This document shows, one piece after another, positions 1 through 9,216 of a stretch of 64,000 nt of DNA. The stretch's first letter is position 1. Each line of letters begins with the position of its first letter. Made by a program: the position numbers and the translations under genes. Below the pieces are notes generated by a model. That model saw nothing but the letters and a program-made list of their open reading frames with translations. It did no database searches and was not told the DNA's origin. Location: the NCBI RefSeq assembly GCF_011250645.1, contig NZ_JAANNO010000001.1:332658-396657 (forward strand), written 5' to 3'. The stretch is from Motilibacter aurantiacus (lineage in GTDB: Bacteria; Actinomycetota; Actinomycetes; Motilibacterales; Motilibacteraceae).

Positions 1-1137
1 GGATTGGGGGTGCGGGTGGCCGTCCGGCGGCGGGTGGCTGTGCGAGTGCCCGGGCGAGTGCTCGTGCCCCGCCCCGACCAGCACCCGCTGCTGTGCAGGT
101 GTCCGCTGCGGCGGCAGCACGCCGCTGACCGCGGCGTACGCGGGGCGCAGGCGGCGCCGGCACAGGCTCACCCCGACCGCAGCGACGCAGAGCCCGGCGA
201 GCAGCCCCAGCCAGGGCAGCACGTCGCGCACGGCGGCCGAGGCACCGAGCCCGAGCAGGGCCGCTCCGAGGACGAGCACGCTCGCGGTGTGCATGAGCGA
301 CACCGCCACGCCGAGGGCCACGGCGTCGCGCGGGCGGCCGCGGGTGCCCGTCAGCCAGGCCGCCATCATCGTCTTGCCGTGGCCGGGGCCGACCGCGTGC
401 GCGGCGCCGACACCGAGGGCCACGACCAGGGCCGCCGCCAGCGCCGCCGGTCCGTACGCGCCGTGGCCCAGCAGGCCGGCCAGCCGGCCCTCCTCGCGCG
501 GGGGCGCGCGGCCGCGCAGGACGGGGGCCGGTGCGTCCGCGGTCCCGAGCCGGACCGTCGAGGTGGCCTCGGCCCGCGTCAGCGGCTCGTCGAGCCCCTC
601 CTCGGGGTACGCCCGCAGCTCGTCGCTGACGTCGGCGAGGCCCCCGCTCGTGGCCGTGGCGTCGCCGGCCGCGACGACCAGCGTCTCGCGCCACCCCGGG
701 CGCCCCTCCTCCGAGCGGTCGCGCAGCTCCACGCGTACCTCCCGCCCGGGCGACCAGCCCGGGACCCGGCCGACGAGGAGCACCTCGAGCCGGTACGTCG
801 ACAGCCCGCCCTCGCCGCGCGGCGTGCCCGCCCGCACGTCCTGGGCCTCCAGCGGGACGTCCACGCCGTCGACGGCCAGCGTGATGCCGCCGGTGAGGGC
901 GTCCAGGCGCTCGTCCGCGTACGCCGCGGCGCTGCGCTCGATGCGCTTCTGGTCGGCCAGCGTCGGGACCTCGGCCTGGTCGAGGACGGCCAGCACATGC
1001 ACCGTGGGCCCGCTGACCTCGGCGCGGACGTAGTGGTTGAGCGTGAAGTTGCCGAGCGGGTGCGCGGCCGCCGGGGTGGTGACGAGGAGCGGGAGCGCCA
1101 GCGCCGCGAGGGCGGCGAGCGCCGCGCGCCGGCTCAC
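1..1137 (-). CDS. NicO/RcnA-type nickel-cobalt exporter (3' end outside window)
   Basis: Predicted membrane exporter of Ni2+/Co2+. 379 codons are present and the C-terminus lies beyond the window edge. The N-terminus is a signal peptide (about residues 1-27) followed by an extracellular domain opening with AHPLGNFTLNHY, a common start for this family. Membrane segments begin near residue 210 and include the hallmark HAVGPGHGKT and a downstream SLMHTASV histidine segment. A His-rich stretch (alternating H, S, P, G) sits at the window edge, as in metal-binding loops of RcnA-like proteins. The GTG start overlaps the stop of the upstream exported protein by 4 bp (GTGA), so the two are almost certainly co-transcribed and translationally coupled. 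The metal specificity is inferred from the family. Confidence 0.85.
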   Translation of the reverse strand, partial: MSRRAALAALAALALPLLVTTPAAAHPLGNFTLNHYVRAEVSGPTVHVLAVLDQAEVPTLADQKRIERSAAAYADERLDALTGGITLAVDGVDVPLEAQDVRAGTPRGEGGLSTYRLEVLLVGRVPGWSPGREVRVELRDRSEEGRPGWRETLVVAAGDATATSGGLADVSDELRAYPEEGLDEPLTRAEATSTVRLGTADAPAPVLRGRAPPREEGRLAGLLGHGAYGPAALAAALVVALGVGAAHAVGPGHGKTMMAAWLTGTRGRPRDAVALGVAVSLMHTASVLVLGAALLGLGASAAVRDVLPWLGLLAGLCVAAVGVSLCRRRLRPAYAAVSGVLPPQRTPAQQRVLVGAGHEHSPGHSHSHPPPDGHPHPQS

Positions 1138-1838
1138 GGCCGCCGCCATCCCCGGGCCAGCAGGACGAGCGCCGCGACCCCCGTGCCCGCGACCCCGGCG
1201 CCCGCCACGGCGAGGCCGGACACGCCGTCGCCCCCGGCCTCCTCCTGCACCCGCAGCAGCCCGGGCTCCAGCGGGGCGCCGCCCGGGGCGAAGACGTACG
1301 TGCCGGTGCCGCCGCCGTCGTGCACCCAGGCGAGGTTGCTGTGCGGCTGGCCCTCGTCCTGGACGAAGAGCCGGTAGTCCACCCGGTAACCGCCGCTCGG
1401 GTCGCCCGGGTACTCCAGCTCGACCTTCAGCAGCGGGACGACCGGGTCCATCACCGAGACGCCGCCGAGCCAGGTGAGCCGCGTGGTGTCGGTCGAGGAC
1501 AGGGCGAGCACCCGTGGCTCGGAGCGGGCTCCGCCGACCGTCACGTCGACCTGCTCGGCGACGACGCGCTCGACGTCGACGGGGAGCACAGCCTGGCCGC
1601 TGGTGCCCGCCAGCGGCACGGCTCCCGGCTCCTGGCCGGTGCCCGCCAGCGGCACGACGGCACCCAGCTGGCGGGCGTCGAGGTAGAGGTCGTAGCGCAG
1701 CCCCGCCTCGCCGACGGTGATCTCCGAGACCCCGACGTTGCCCTGGTGCGCGGCCACGGGGCACGCCGCCGCCACGGCCGCGAGGACGGCCAGCCCGGCG
1801 CCCGCGAGCACTGCGACGACGCGCACGAACAGGTTCAC
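1134..1838 (-). CDS. exported protein with C-terminal membrane anchor, partner of NicO exporter
   Basis: About 234 aa, function not recognised. An N-terminal signal peptide (VNLFVRVVAVLAG onward, cleavage near AHQG) leads into a beta-rich extracellular domain. A single hydrophobic segment near the C-terminus (GLAVAGAGVAGTGVAALVLLA) is followed by RGWRRP, so the protein is probably anchored with its bulk outside. I chose the GTG at 1838 because GAGGAA lies 7 nt upstream; a GTG at 1859 is also in frame. The 4-bp overlap with the exporter gene suggests a role in metal handling at the cell surface, but this is context only. An 18-bp direct repeat (1603-1620 and 1639-1656) encodes two VPLAGT units. 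Confidence 0.75.
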   Translation of the reverse strand: MNLFVRVVAVLAGAGLAVLAAVAAACPVAAHQGNVGVSEITVGEAGLRYDLYLDARQLGAVVPLAGTGQEPGAVPLAGTSGQAVLPVDVERVVAEQVDVTVGGARSEPRVLALSSTDTTRLTWLGGVSVMDPVVPLLKVELEYPGDPSGGYRVDYRLFVQDEGQPHSNLAWVHDGGGTGTYVFAPGGAPLEPGLLRVQEEAGGDGVSGLAVAGAGVAGTGVAALVLLARGWRRP

Positions 1839-1956
1839 GGCTTCCTCACGACCCGGCACGAAATCGGGTCAAGGTGAACGCAGCGGGACCGTTCCCCCAG
1901 CAGCGCGTGAGGGATGGGCGTACGACGCCGGTCCCCCGCCGCGCGGCCTGGGGGAC

Positions 1957-2814
1957 TCAGGGCCGCCGGATGTCCGTCGTGTGCGCCAGCTCCCGGCCCG
2001 CCTCGACGTCGGCGGAGAGCGCCTCGACGCGCGCCCGGGCGAGCGCGTAGGAGTCCGACCCGAGCAGTTGGTGCAGCGGGGCCTTCCCACCCGCCACCAC
2101 GGAGACGATCGCGGCCGCCGCCTTGGCCGGGTCGCCGAGCTGCGTGCCCGGCATCGCGAGGTGCGCGTCGGTCATCTCCCGGATGGCCCCGTAGCCCTCG
2201 GCCGCGACGTCCGGCAGGCCCAGCGAGACCGGGCGCAGGAAGTCGGTCTGCATGTAGCCGGGCTCCACGAGGGTGACCTTGATCCCGAGCCCGGCCACCT
2301 CGGCGGCGAGCGACTCGGTCAGCCCCTCCAGGGCGTACTTGCCGGCGCAGTAGAGCCCCCAGCCGGGGAACGCGGTCAGCCCGAGGATGGAGGAGACGTT
2401 GACGACGTGGCCGCTGCCGGCCGCACGGAAGACGGGGAGCGTGGCGCGGAGCACGTTCCAGACGCCGAACACCTGGACGTCGAACATCCGCCGCGCCTCG
2501 GCGTCCGAGACCTCCTCGACCGCGGCGAGGAAGCCGTATCCGGCGTTGTTGACGACGACGTCGAGCCCGCCGAACCGGGCGCGTGCCTCCTCGACGGCAC
2601 GGGCGACGTCCGCCTCGTCGGCCAGGTCTACCTCGAGCGGGAGCAGGCGGCCCGCGTCGATGCCGGCGATGCCGGCGACGAGCCGCTCGATCGAGCGCGT
2701 GGTGGCGGCGACGTGGTCGCCCCGCTGCAGCAGCTGCTTGACCAGCTCCAGGCCCAGGCCTCGGGACGTCCCGGTGACGAGCCAGGTGGCGGGCGACGTG
2801 GTGGGGTACGGCAT
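1957..2814 (-). CDS. short-chain dehydrogenase/reductase (SDR)
   Basis: 285-aa classical SDR, NAD(P)-dependent, cytosolic. The cofactor-binding TGTSRGLG is near residue 15, an NNAGYGF motif follows near residue 90, and the catalytic YxxxK is seen as YCAGKYA. Length and order of motifs fit a complete enzyme. Substrate unknown. The start is the ATG at 2814, and the first residues MPYPTTSPATWLVTG flow directly into the Rossmann fold. It is transcribed divergently from an XRE/MmyB-type regulator 174 bp away, a frequent pairing in actinobacteria in which the regulator controls the dehydrogenase. Confidence 0.9.
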   Translation of the reverse strand: MPYPTTSPATWLVTGTSRGLGLELVKQLLQRGDHVAATTRSIERLVAGIAGIDAGRLLPLEVDLADEADVARAVEEARARFGGLDVVVNNAGYGFLAAVEEVSDAEARRMFDVQVFGVWNVLRATLPVFRAAGSGHVVNVSSILGLTAFPGWGLYCAGKYALEGLTESLAAEVAGLGIKVTLVEPGYMQTDFLRPVSLGLPDVAAEGYGAIREMTDAHLAMPGTQLGDPAKAAAAIVSVVAGGKAPLHQLLGSDSYALARARVEALSADVEAGRELAHTTDIRRP

Positions 2815-2988
2815 GGCTGAACTCCGTTTCCAGGGAGTGCGGGCGGTGTGACGGCCTTCAGCCTGCCGCCGGGAGCGCCCCGGCGGGCCCGTCGCGCTGG
2901 CCCTGCCGTGCCCGGGCAGGGCGTGCCTGGGCACGCCGTGCCCACCCAGGACCCCCCGGCCGTGCGCGCGCTGCCCGACACTGGGGGC

Positions 2989-3876
2989 ATGGCCGGATCG
3001 AGCGAGCTGGGCGAGTTCCTGCGGGCCTGCCGGGCGGACGTGACCCCGGAGTCCGTGGGCCTGGACGGCGGCCAGGCCCGCCGCGTCCGCGGGCTGCGCC
3101 GCGAGGAGGTGGCGCTGCTGGCCGGCGTGAGCGTCGACTACTACACCCGGCTGGAGCAGGGACGGCACGCGTCGCCGTCGGAGTCGGTGGTCGAGGCGAT
3201 CGCGCGGGCGCTCGGCCTCGACGACGCCGCACGCGCCCATCTGGCGAACCTGGCGTCGCGCGTGCGCCGCCCCGCCGAGCGCCCGTCGGCACAGCGGGTA
3301 CGGCCCGCGGTGGCCCAGCTGCTGCGGTCCTTCGTCGACCACCCCGCGTTCGTCGTGGGCCGCCGGACCGACATCCTCGCCTCGAACGCGCTGGCCCGCG
3401 CGCTGCTCACCGACTGGGACCGCAAGCCCGCGCGGGAGCGCAACTACACCCGGTGGATGGTGCTCGACCCGGAGGCGCGCGCGAGGTATGCCGACTGGGA
3501 GGCCGTCACGGCGGAGGTCGTCGGGACGCTGCGGCTCGACGCCGGCCGCCATCCCGACGACCCGCTGCTCAACGAGCTCGTGGGCGAGCTGACGATCAAG
3601 AGCCCGGAGTTCCGCCGCTGGTGGGGTGACAACCGGGTGCACCAGCGGACCCACGGCACCAAGCGGATGCGCCACCCCGAGATCGGCGACATCACCATCA
3701 TCTACGAGGCGCTGGCGCTGCCGGGGGACGCGGACCAGACGCTCTTCGTCTACACGGCGGCGCCGGGCAGCCGGTCCGCGGACAACCTGCGGCTGCTGGC
3801 GTCGTGGGCCGCGCAGCGACGGGCCGGCGCGTCGCCGGAGCGGTCGGACAGCAGCGACGTGCCCCATCGGGCCTGA
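2989..3876 (+). CDS. XRE-family regulator with MmyB-like ligand domain
   Basis: 295 aa. The N-terminal helix-turn-helix (about residues 10-66) contains RREEVALLAGVSVDYYTRLEQG, the signature of this actinobacterial XRE subgroup. The rest (about 100-270) is the MmyB-type PAS-like sensor region, with the usual DWDRKPARERNYTRWM and a RWWGDNRVHQ stretch. The ATG at 2989 gives MAGSSELGEFLR, the usual N-terminus. It probably represses or activates the divergent SDR gene in response to a small hydrophobic ligand. That is inference from the family and the divergent layout. Confidence 0.9.
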   Translation: MAGSSELGEFLRACRADVTPESVGLDGGQARRVRGLRREEVALLAGVSVDYYTRLEQGRHASPSESVVEAIARALGLDDAARAHLANLASRVRRPAERPSAQRVRPAVAQLLRSFVDHPAFVVGRRTDILASNALARALLTDWDRKPARERNYTRWMVLDPEARARYADWEAVTAEVVGTLRLDAGRHPDDPLLNELVGELTIKSPEFRRWWGDNRVHQRTHGTKRMRHPEIGDITIIYEALALPGDADQTLFVYTAAPGSRSADNLRLLASWAAQRRAGASPERSDSSDVPHRA

Positions 3877-3959
3877 CCGGACCGGCTTCGCACCCCTGCG
3901 CCCCGCCTCGCACCGCCGGCCGGAGGAGCGAGGCGGTGCTCAGCGGAGCGGAGCACGCG

Positions 3960-4841
3960 TCAGCGCCGCGACCCGCGTGCCGCGACCGCGATCGCGCCGG
4001 CCGTGAGCAGGCACCCCACCACGGTCCACACCGACACGCCCTCGTCGTGGACGGGCGCGGCGAGGTCGAGCACGATGCCGCCGGCCAGCTGGCCGAGCAC
4101 CGTGCACAGGCCGAGCAGCAGCACTCCGAGCGCTCGCACGGTCTGCGCGCCGCTGACGATGACGACGACCCCGAACGCGCCGCCGAGGTAGAGCCACCAC
4201 TCCCCCGGCAGCCGGCTCCACACGTCCGAGGTCAGGCCGGTGAAGCCGAGATACGCCACGACGAGCAGCAGCGTCCCGAGCAGGAAGTTGACCAGCCCGG
4301 CGACCAGCGGCTCGCCCGTGGCCTGGCTGACCCGCCCGTTCACCGCCTGCTGCACGGCGAGCAGCACGCCGGCGAGGGCGGTCAGCACCATCGCGCCGAC
4401 CGGGCTGCGGCCGTCGAGCCGGTCGGACACCGCGACGAGGACCGCCAGGACGGTCACCGCCGCGGCCACGCCCCGGGCTCCGGTCAGCCGGACGCGGCCG
4501 GCCGGGCCGAGCCCGAGGCGGTCGACCGCGAGGCTCGAGGTCGTCTGGCCGGCGACGACGGCGACGGAGTAGAGCGCCACGCCGAGCACCGGCGCGCTGT
4601 GCGCCTGCACCGCGACGAAGATGCCGCCCGACAGCCCGCCGAGGCACTGCCACCAGCGCAGCCGGCCCGACCGGATCAGCGCCGGGAGGGCGGCGAACTG
4701 GGCGCGCCCGGCCCGCCGGGCGAGCGCCAGCGCGGCGACGATGACGGTGCCGATCGCGAAGCTCAGCAGGGCCGCGGCGATCGAGTCGTCGAGCTTGTCC
4801 CCCAGTTGGCCGTTGACCCGCGCCTGGACGGCGAGCAGCAC
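3960..4841 (-). CDS. DMT-superfamily transporter, YdcZ/DUF606 type
   Basis: Integral membrane protein of about 293 aa with two repeated halves, each containing an LLAVQ-x5-NG motif (LLAVQARVNG and LLAVQQAVNG), which is diagnostic of the YdcZ family. Substrate unknown. The start is uncertain. The first ATG/GTG/TTG in frame is the GTG at 4841, which cuts off half of the first membrane helix. The reading frame continues upstream through a sensible N-terminus (LASHKPLAAAVAVAAG) up to the purH stop, with only CTG or ATT available as starts. The gene lies immediately downstream of purH on the same strand. Confidence 0.75.
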   Translation of the reverse strand: MLLAVQARVNGQLGDKLDDSIAAALLSFAIGTVIVAALALARRAGRAQFAALPALIRSGRLRWWQCLGGLSGGIFVAVQAHSAPVLGVALYSVAVVAGQTTSSLAVDRLGLGPAGRVRLTGARGVAAAVTVLAVLVAVSDRLDGRSPVGAMVLTALAGVLLAVQQAVNGRVSQATGEPLVAGLVNFLLGTLLLVVAYLGFTGLTSDVWSRLPGEWWLYLGGAFGVVVIVSGAQTVRALGVLLLGLCTVLGQLAGGIVLDLAAPVHDEGVSVWTVVGCLLTAGAIAVAARGSRR

Positions 4842-4914
4842 GCCCGCGGCGACCGCGACGGCCGCCGCGAGCGGCTTGTGGCTCGCCAGCGAGCGGCTGC
4901 CGCGGGCCGGGGCC

Positions 4915-6468
4915 TCAGTGGAAGAAATGCCGCGCGCCCGTGAGGTAGACCGTCATCCCTGCGGCGCGAGCGGCGGCGAGGACCTCCTCGTCGCGTACTG
5001 AGCCGCCGGGCTGCACGACGGCGCGCACGCCCGCCTCCGCCAGCACCTCGAGCCCGTCGGGGAACGGGAAGAACGCGTCCGACGCGCCGACCGAGCCGTG
5101 CGCGCGCTCCCCGGCGCGGGACACGGCGAGCCGCGCCGAGTCCACGCGGTTGACCTGCCCCATGCCGACACCGACGGTCGCCCCGCCGGACGCGAGCAGG
5201 ATCGCGTTCGACTTCACGGCCCGGCACGCCCGCCAGGCGAAGGCCAGGTCGGCGAAGGTGGACTCGTCAACTGCGTCTCCGGCAGCCAACGTCCAGTTGG
5301 CCGGGTCGTCGCCGGAGGCGTCGAGCCGGTCGACCGACTGCAGCAGCAGCCCGCCACTGATCGCCCGGAGCTCCACGGCGCCGGCCTCCTCGGACGGCAC
5401 GCGCAGCAGGCGGACGTTCTTCTTGCGGGTCAGCACCTCGAGGGCGTCCTCGTCGAACGCCGGGGCGGCGACGACCTCGGTGAAGACCTCTGCGACCTGC
5501 TCGGCCATCGCCCGGGTCACGGGCCGGTTCACCGCGATGACACCGCCGAAGGCCGACACCGGGTCGCACTCGTGCGCCTTGCGGTGCGCCTCGGCCACGT
5601 CCGCGCCGACCGCGATCCCGCAGGGGTTGGCGTGCTTGATGATCGCGACGCAGGGCTCGGCGTGGTCGTGCGCGGCCCGCCAGGCCGCGTCGGTGTCCGT
5701 GTAGTTGTTGTAGGACATCTCCTTGCCGTGCAGCTGCTCGGCCTGCGCCAGGCCCGGCCGGCCCGAGACGTACAGCGCGGCCCGCTGGTGCGGGTTCTCC
5801 CCGTAGCGCAGGACGTCCGAGCGCTCCCACGAGGCGCCCACCCAGGCGGGGAAGCCGCTGCCGTCGTCGGTGGGGGCGAGGACGCTGCCCATCCAGGACG
5901 CGACCGCGATGTCGTACGTCGCGGTGTGGACGAACGCCTCGGCCGCCAGCCGCTGGCGCTGGGCGAGGGTGAAGCCGCCGTCGGCGATGGCGGTCAGCAC
6001 GTCGGAGTAGCGCTCGGGGGACGTGACGACGGCGACCGAGGGCGAGTTCTTGGCCGCGGCGCGGACCATGGACGGCCCGCCGATGTCGATCTGCTCGACG
6101 CACTCGTCGGGCGAGGCGCCCGACGCGACGGTCGCGGTGAACGGGTAGAGGTTGACGACGACGAGGTCGAACGGCTCCACGCCGAGCTCGCGCAGCTGCT
6201 GCTCGTGCTCGGGCTTGCGCAGGTCGGCCAGGATGCCGGCGTGCACGCGCGGGTGCAGCGTCTTGACCCGGCCGTCGAGGCACTCGGGGAAGCCGGTGAG
6301 CTCCTCGACCGGGGTGACCGGGACGCCGGCCGCGGCGATACGCGAGGCCGTGGAGCCCGTCGACACGAGCGTCACGCCCGCGGCGGCCAGCCCCTGGGCC
6401 AGCTCCTCCAGCCCCGTCTTGTCGTACACGCTGATCAGGGCACGCCGCACCGGACGTCGATCGCTCAC
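4915..6468 (-). CDS. purH: bifunctional AICAR transformylase / IMP cyclohydrolase
   Basis: 517-aa cytosolic enzyme for the last two steps of IMP synthesis: formylation of AICAR by 10-formyl-THF, then ring closure. The N-terminal MGS-like cyclohydrolase domain starts [18 protein letters not shown]. The transformylase domain carries [10 protein letters not shown] and the C-terminal [21 protein letters not shown]. Length is normal for PurH. It overlaps purN by 4 bp (ATGA), so the two are translationally coupled. The order DUF6350-purN-purH near sucCD is a conserved actinobacterial arrangement. Confidence 0.98.
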   Translation of the reverse strand: MSDRRPVRRALISVYDKTGLEELAQGLAAAGVTLVSTGSTASRIAAAGVPVTPVEELTGFPECLDGRVKTLHPRVHAGILADLRKPEHEQQLRELGVEPFDLVVVNLYPFTATVASGASPDECVEQIDIGGPSMVRAAAKNSPSVAVVTSPERYSDVLTAIADGGFTLAQRQRLAAEAFVHTATYDIAVASWMGSVLAPTDDGSGFPAWVGASWERSDVLRYGENPHQRAALYVSGRPGLAQAEQLHGKEMSYNNYTDTDAAWRAAHDHAEPCVAIIKHANPCGIAVGADVAEAHRKAHECDPVSAFGGVIAVNRPVTRAMAEQVAEVFTEVVAAPAFDEDALEVLTRKKNVRLLRVPSEEAGAVELRAISGGLLLQSVDRLDASGDDPANWTLAAGDAVDESTFADLAFAWRACRAVKSNAILLASGGATVGVGMGQVNRVDSARLAVSRAGERAHGSVGASDAFFPFPDGLEVLAEAGVRAVVQPGGSVRDEEVLAAARAAGMTVYLTGARHFFH

Positions 6469-7079
6469 GCGAGAGTCACCTTCCTGCCTTCCACGGACCA
6501 GCCGGACCGCGCCATGCGGCCCACGACGTCGACGAGCAGCCTGCGCTCGACGACCTTGATGCGCTCGTGCAGGGTGGCCTCGTCGTCACCCGGCTCGACA
6601 CGGACGGCCTCCTGCGCGACCACGGGGCCGGTGTCGACCCCGGTGTCGACGAGGTGCACCGTGCAGCCGGTGACGGCCACGCCGTACGCCAGCGCGTCCC
6701 GCACAGCATGCGCTCCCGGGAACGCCGGGAGCAGCGCGGGATGGGTGTTGAGGACGCGGTCAGGGAACCGGACGAGGAACTCGGCCCCCAGGATGCGCAT
6801 GAAGCCGGCCGAGACGACCAGGTCCGGCTCGTACGCCGCCACCGCGTCGGCGAGGGCGTGGTTCCACTGCGCCCGGTCGGCGAAGTCGCGGGGGGCGTGC
6901 ACGAAGGTGGGCACCCCCGCCGCCGCTGCCCGGTCGAGCCCGGCGATGCCGTGGCGGTCCGCGCCCACCGCGACGACCGTGGCCTCGCGCGGGTCGCAGC
7001 CGTCCAGGAGCGCCTGCAGCAGCGTGCCGGAGCCGGACACGAGGGCCACGACCCGAGCCGGGTTCCGAGCCGTAGTCAC
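6465..7079 (-). CDS. purN: phosphoribosylglycinamide formyltransferase
   Basis: 204-aa folate-dependent GAR transformylase of purine synthesis. Visible features are the N-terminal [18 protein letters not shown], the catalytic region [11 protein letters not shown] followed by [15 protein letters not shown] (the NxHPxLLPxFxG motif with the essential N and H), and a downstream D in [13 protein letters not shown]. It is complete and starts at an ATG. Its stop overlaps the purH start, forming a purN-purH unit. Confidence 0.98.
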   Translation of the reverse strand: MTTARNPARVVALVSGSGTLLQALLDGCDPREATVVAVGADRHGIAGLDRAAAAGVPTFVHAPRDFADRAQWNHALADAVAAYEPDLVVSAGFMRILGAEFLVRFPDRVLNTHPALLPAFPGAHAVRDALAYGVAVTGCTVHLVDTGVDTGPVVAQEAVRVEPGDDEATLHERIKVVERRLLVDVVGRMARSGWSVEGRKVTLA

Positions 7080-7146
7080 GAGCCGCCACCATAGCGAGGT
7101 GGCGAACGGTGACGGGAATCAGCGGGCACGGGACGACGAGCGGCCG

Positions 7147-7665
7147 GTGACCGACAACCCCTGGGCCCCGCCGCCCGAGGGGCAGCAGGCCGGCCAGCGG
7201 CCTGCTCCGCCGCGCCCCGAGCCGCCGCGGCCGGAGCCGAGCCGCCCCGGCTGGGGCCCCCGCCCGCGCGAGGAGGGCGCCCCCGGCACGCCGCCGCGCC
7301 GGCCCTCGGGGCCGGTGGTGCCGGGGGGCCGACCGGCCCTGCTGCTCGCGCTCGTCGCGCTGCCCGCGCTGTCGGCGCCGGAGATCAGCGTGATCCTCGC
7401 CGTCGGGGCGCTCGTGCTCGCGGCGCTCGCGATCCGCGACGCCCGGCGCCGCAACGGCTACGCCCCCGGCGCGGTGGGCGCCCTGGTCGTGGGCAGCTGC
7501 GTGCTGTCCCTGGGCGTCTCCGTCCTCGTCGCGTCCGCGCTGCCGAGCACGGCGAAGTACCGCGAGTGCCGCGAGCTGGCCCTCACCCACTCGGCACGTG
7601 CGCTGTGCGACGAGCGCTACGAGGAGCGCGGGCCGTTCGGGCTGGAGGGCCGGGCGGGGCGCTGA
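7147..7665 (+). CDS. small proline-rich membrane protein (DUF4190-like)
   Basis: 172 aa from the GTG at 7147; an alternative GTG at 7099 is in frame. Residues 1-65 are a Pro/Arg-rich cytosolic tail. Two hydrophobic segments follow (about 66-95 and 110-135), the second pair flanking RDARRRNGYAPG, then a short tail with two cysteines (YRECRELA, ALCDERY). The layout is that of DUF4190-type membrane proteins common in actinobacteria. Function unknown. It runs opposite to its purine and DUF6350 neighbours and looks like a single-gene insertion in an otherwise conserved block. Confidence 0.7.
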   Translation: MTDNPWAPPPEGQQAGQRPAPPRPEPPRPEPSRPGWGPRPREEGAPGTPPRRPSGPVVPGGRPALLLALVALPALSAPEISVILAVGALVLAALAIRDARRRNGYAPGAVGALVVGSCVLSLGVSVLVASALPSTAKYRECRELALTHSARALCDERYEERGPFGLEGRAGR

Positions 7666-7711
7666 CGCCCGAGGCCCTCGGAACGGTCAGGCAGGGTCGA
7701 CAGGCCGGCGG

Positions 7712-8986
7712 TCAGGCCGGGACGGCGGCGCCCGGCTCGCCCTCGCGGGCTGCGGCGGCCCGGCGTACGACGAGCCACGCGGCGGCCGCGGCGACGAGCC
7801 CCACCTCGGCGGCGACGGCTATGCCGAGGCGGAACGGCGAGGGGCCGACGGCGGCCAGCCGGTCGCCGCCCGCCGAGCCCCCGGACAGCGCGCCCAGGAC
7901 GCCGAGCACCGCACCGGAGACGAGGGCCGCGAGGGCTGCCGTGCCCGCCGCCCGGTCCGGCGACTCCCCCGCAGGAGCCCGCCGCGCCACGACGACGCCG
8001 GCCACCAGGCCGGCCGCGAGCGGGGCCACGATCGACAGCAGCGACACCGCGGGCGCCGATCCGTCCGCCGGCAGGGCCGCGAGCAGCGGCAGCGCCGGCA
8101 GCTGGCCGGTCGACACCCCCGCCGGCGCCACCGACGTGGCCACGCCGACCGCGAAGCCGGGGCCGACGGCGTACGCCGTGGCGCAGACCACGGCGTTGGG
8201 CACCAGCCCCACCCCCACGAGCAGGAGCAGGAGGCCCCCGAGCGGCCCGGGGTCCAGGGACGCCCCGAGGTCCGCCCCGCGGTCAAGGTGCAGCGCCAGC
8301 GAGCCCGCCAGCAGCAGCGCCCCGGTGCCGAGCAGGGTGAGGACGGCGCCGACCGACGCCGCGAGCACCGTGCCCGGCCGCCGGGGCATGACCGGGAGTG
8401 CGGAGCGCCGGCGCAGGGCGCGCAGCGCGCCGAGCCCCGTCGCGGCCGCCCCGAGGACCAGCCCGCCGAGCATCGCGCCCGGGACGGACGGCTGCACCGC
8501 CTCCGAGCGTGACGCGAGCGCCACGACGAGCGTCAGGACGGCGTACGCGACCGCGCCCGCCCCGCAGAGGATGCCGGCCTCGCGCGGGGTGCGCAGGCCT
8601 GCCGAGCGGGCCGCGCGGTAGCCCGCGGCGGTCAGCGTCACGAACGGCAGCGCGAGCAGCCCGAGCGGGGCCAGGCGCAGGCTGCCGTCCGTCAACGTGA
8701 GGTCGATGTGGTGGGCGAGGAGCCAGGCGTACGCCGTGGTCCGCACAGCGTCCACCGCCCCCGCGCCGGTGCCGTGCGCCCCCGCCCAGCCGACGAGCAC
8801 CACGACCGCGCAGGTCAGCAGCGAGAAGCCGGCGCCGCGGGCAGCGCCCGCGGCGGCGGCGGACACCAGGCCGCGCGTCGAGCGTGGGCGCGCCGCCCGT
8901 CCCGTCCGGGCCGTTCGCGCCGGCGCGGAGCGCGGGGCGGTCGACCGGGCGGACGTCGGACGCGAGGGCGGGAGCAGCGTGGACAT
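7712..8986 (-). CDS. DUF6350 polytopic membrane protein
   Basis: 424-aa multi-spanning membrane protein with roughly ten hydrophobic segments after a basic, Ser/Pro/Arg-rich cytosolic leader (residues 1-45). The conserved part begins GAARGAGFSLLTCAVVVLVGW. A DUF6350 protein next to purN-purH is a stable actinobacterial synteny, and this is the main support for the call. The ATG at 8986 is the first good start. No biochemical role can be assigned. Confidence 0.8.
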   Translation of the reverse strand: MSTLLPPSRPTSARSTAPRSAPARTARTGRAARPRSTRGLVSAAAAGAARGAGFSLLTCAVVVLVGWAGAHGTGAGAVDAVRTTAYAWLLAHHIDLTLTDGSLRLAPLGLLALPFVTLTAAGYRAARSAGLRTPREAGILCGAGAVAYAVLTLVVALASRSEAVQPSVPGAMLGGLVLGAAATGLGALRALRRRSALPVMPRRPGTVLAASVGAVLTLLGTGALLLAGSLALHLDRGADLGASLDPGPLGGLLLLLVGVGLVPNAVVCATAYAVGPGFAVGVATSVAPAGVSTGQLPALPLLAALPADGSAPAVSLLSIVAPLAAGLVAGVVVARRAPAGESPDRAAGTAALAALVSGAVLGVLGALSGGSAGGDRLAAVGPSPFRLGIAVAAEVGLVAAAAAWLVVRRAAAAREGEPGAAVPA

Positions 8987-9216
8987 CGCCAGCCATGGTC
9001 GCGGCCCGCGACGCCCGCTCCCGGCAACCGCGGCCTCGTCGGGGTGTCGCCCCGCCCCCAGCCGCCCCACCCTGCACCTCCCCCGGGGTGATCGTGCAGA
9101 TGTGGCGAGCTGTCCGCAGCCGGCGCGGTGCCCCCCGGGCGCGTGCAACCAGGGCCGGCCCCCGGCGGTGTTTCCTGTGACAGCCGGCCGGCAGGGCCGG
9201 CCCGACGGGGGGTCAC
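8987..9216. other. divergent intergenic region with a dispersed-repeat copy
   Basis: Lies between the DUF6350 gene and the ECF sigma gene. No gene is seen. Around 9089-9120 there is a segment closely resembling one at 24896-24927 (shared core TGGCGAG and GTCC-CAGCC), apparently two members of a dispersed non-coding repeat. The region must also hold the promoters of both flanking genes, but I cannot assign -35/-10 boxes with confidence. Confidence 0.45.

Noticed and set aside
1-1033. Plus-strand frames at the window start
   Set aside because: Antisense to the NicO-type exporter, whose motifs are unambiguous on the minus strand.
5098-7146. Long plus-strand frame across purH and purN
   Set aside because: Antisense to two well-defined purine genes and His/Arg/Gly-rich. 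Only its last part (from 7147) is a real gene.
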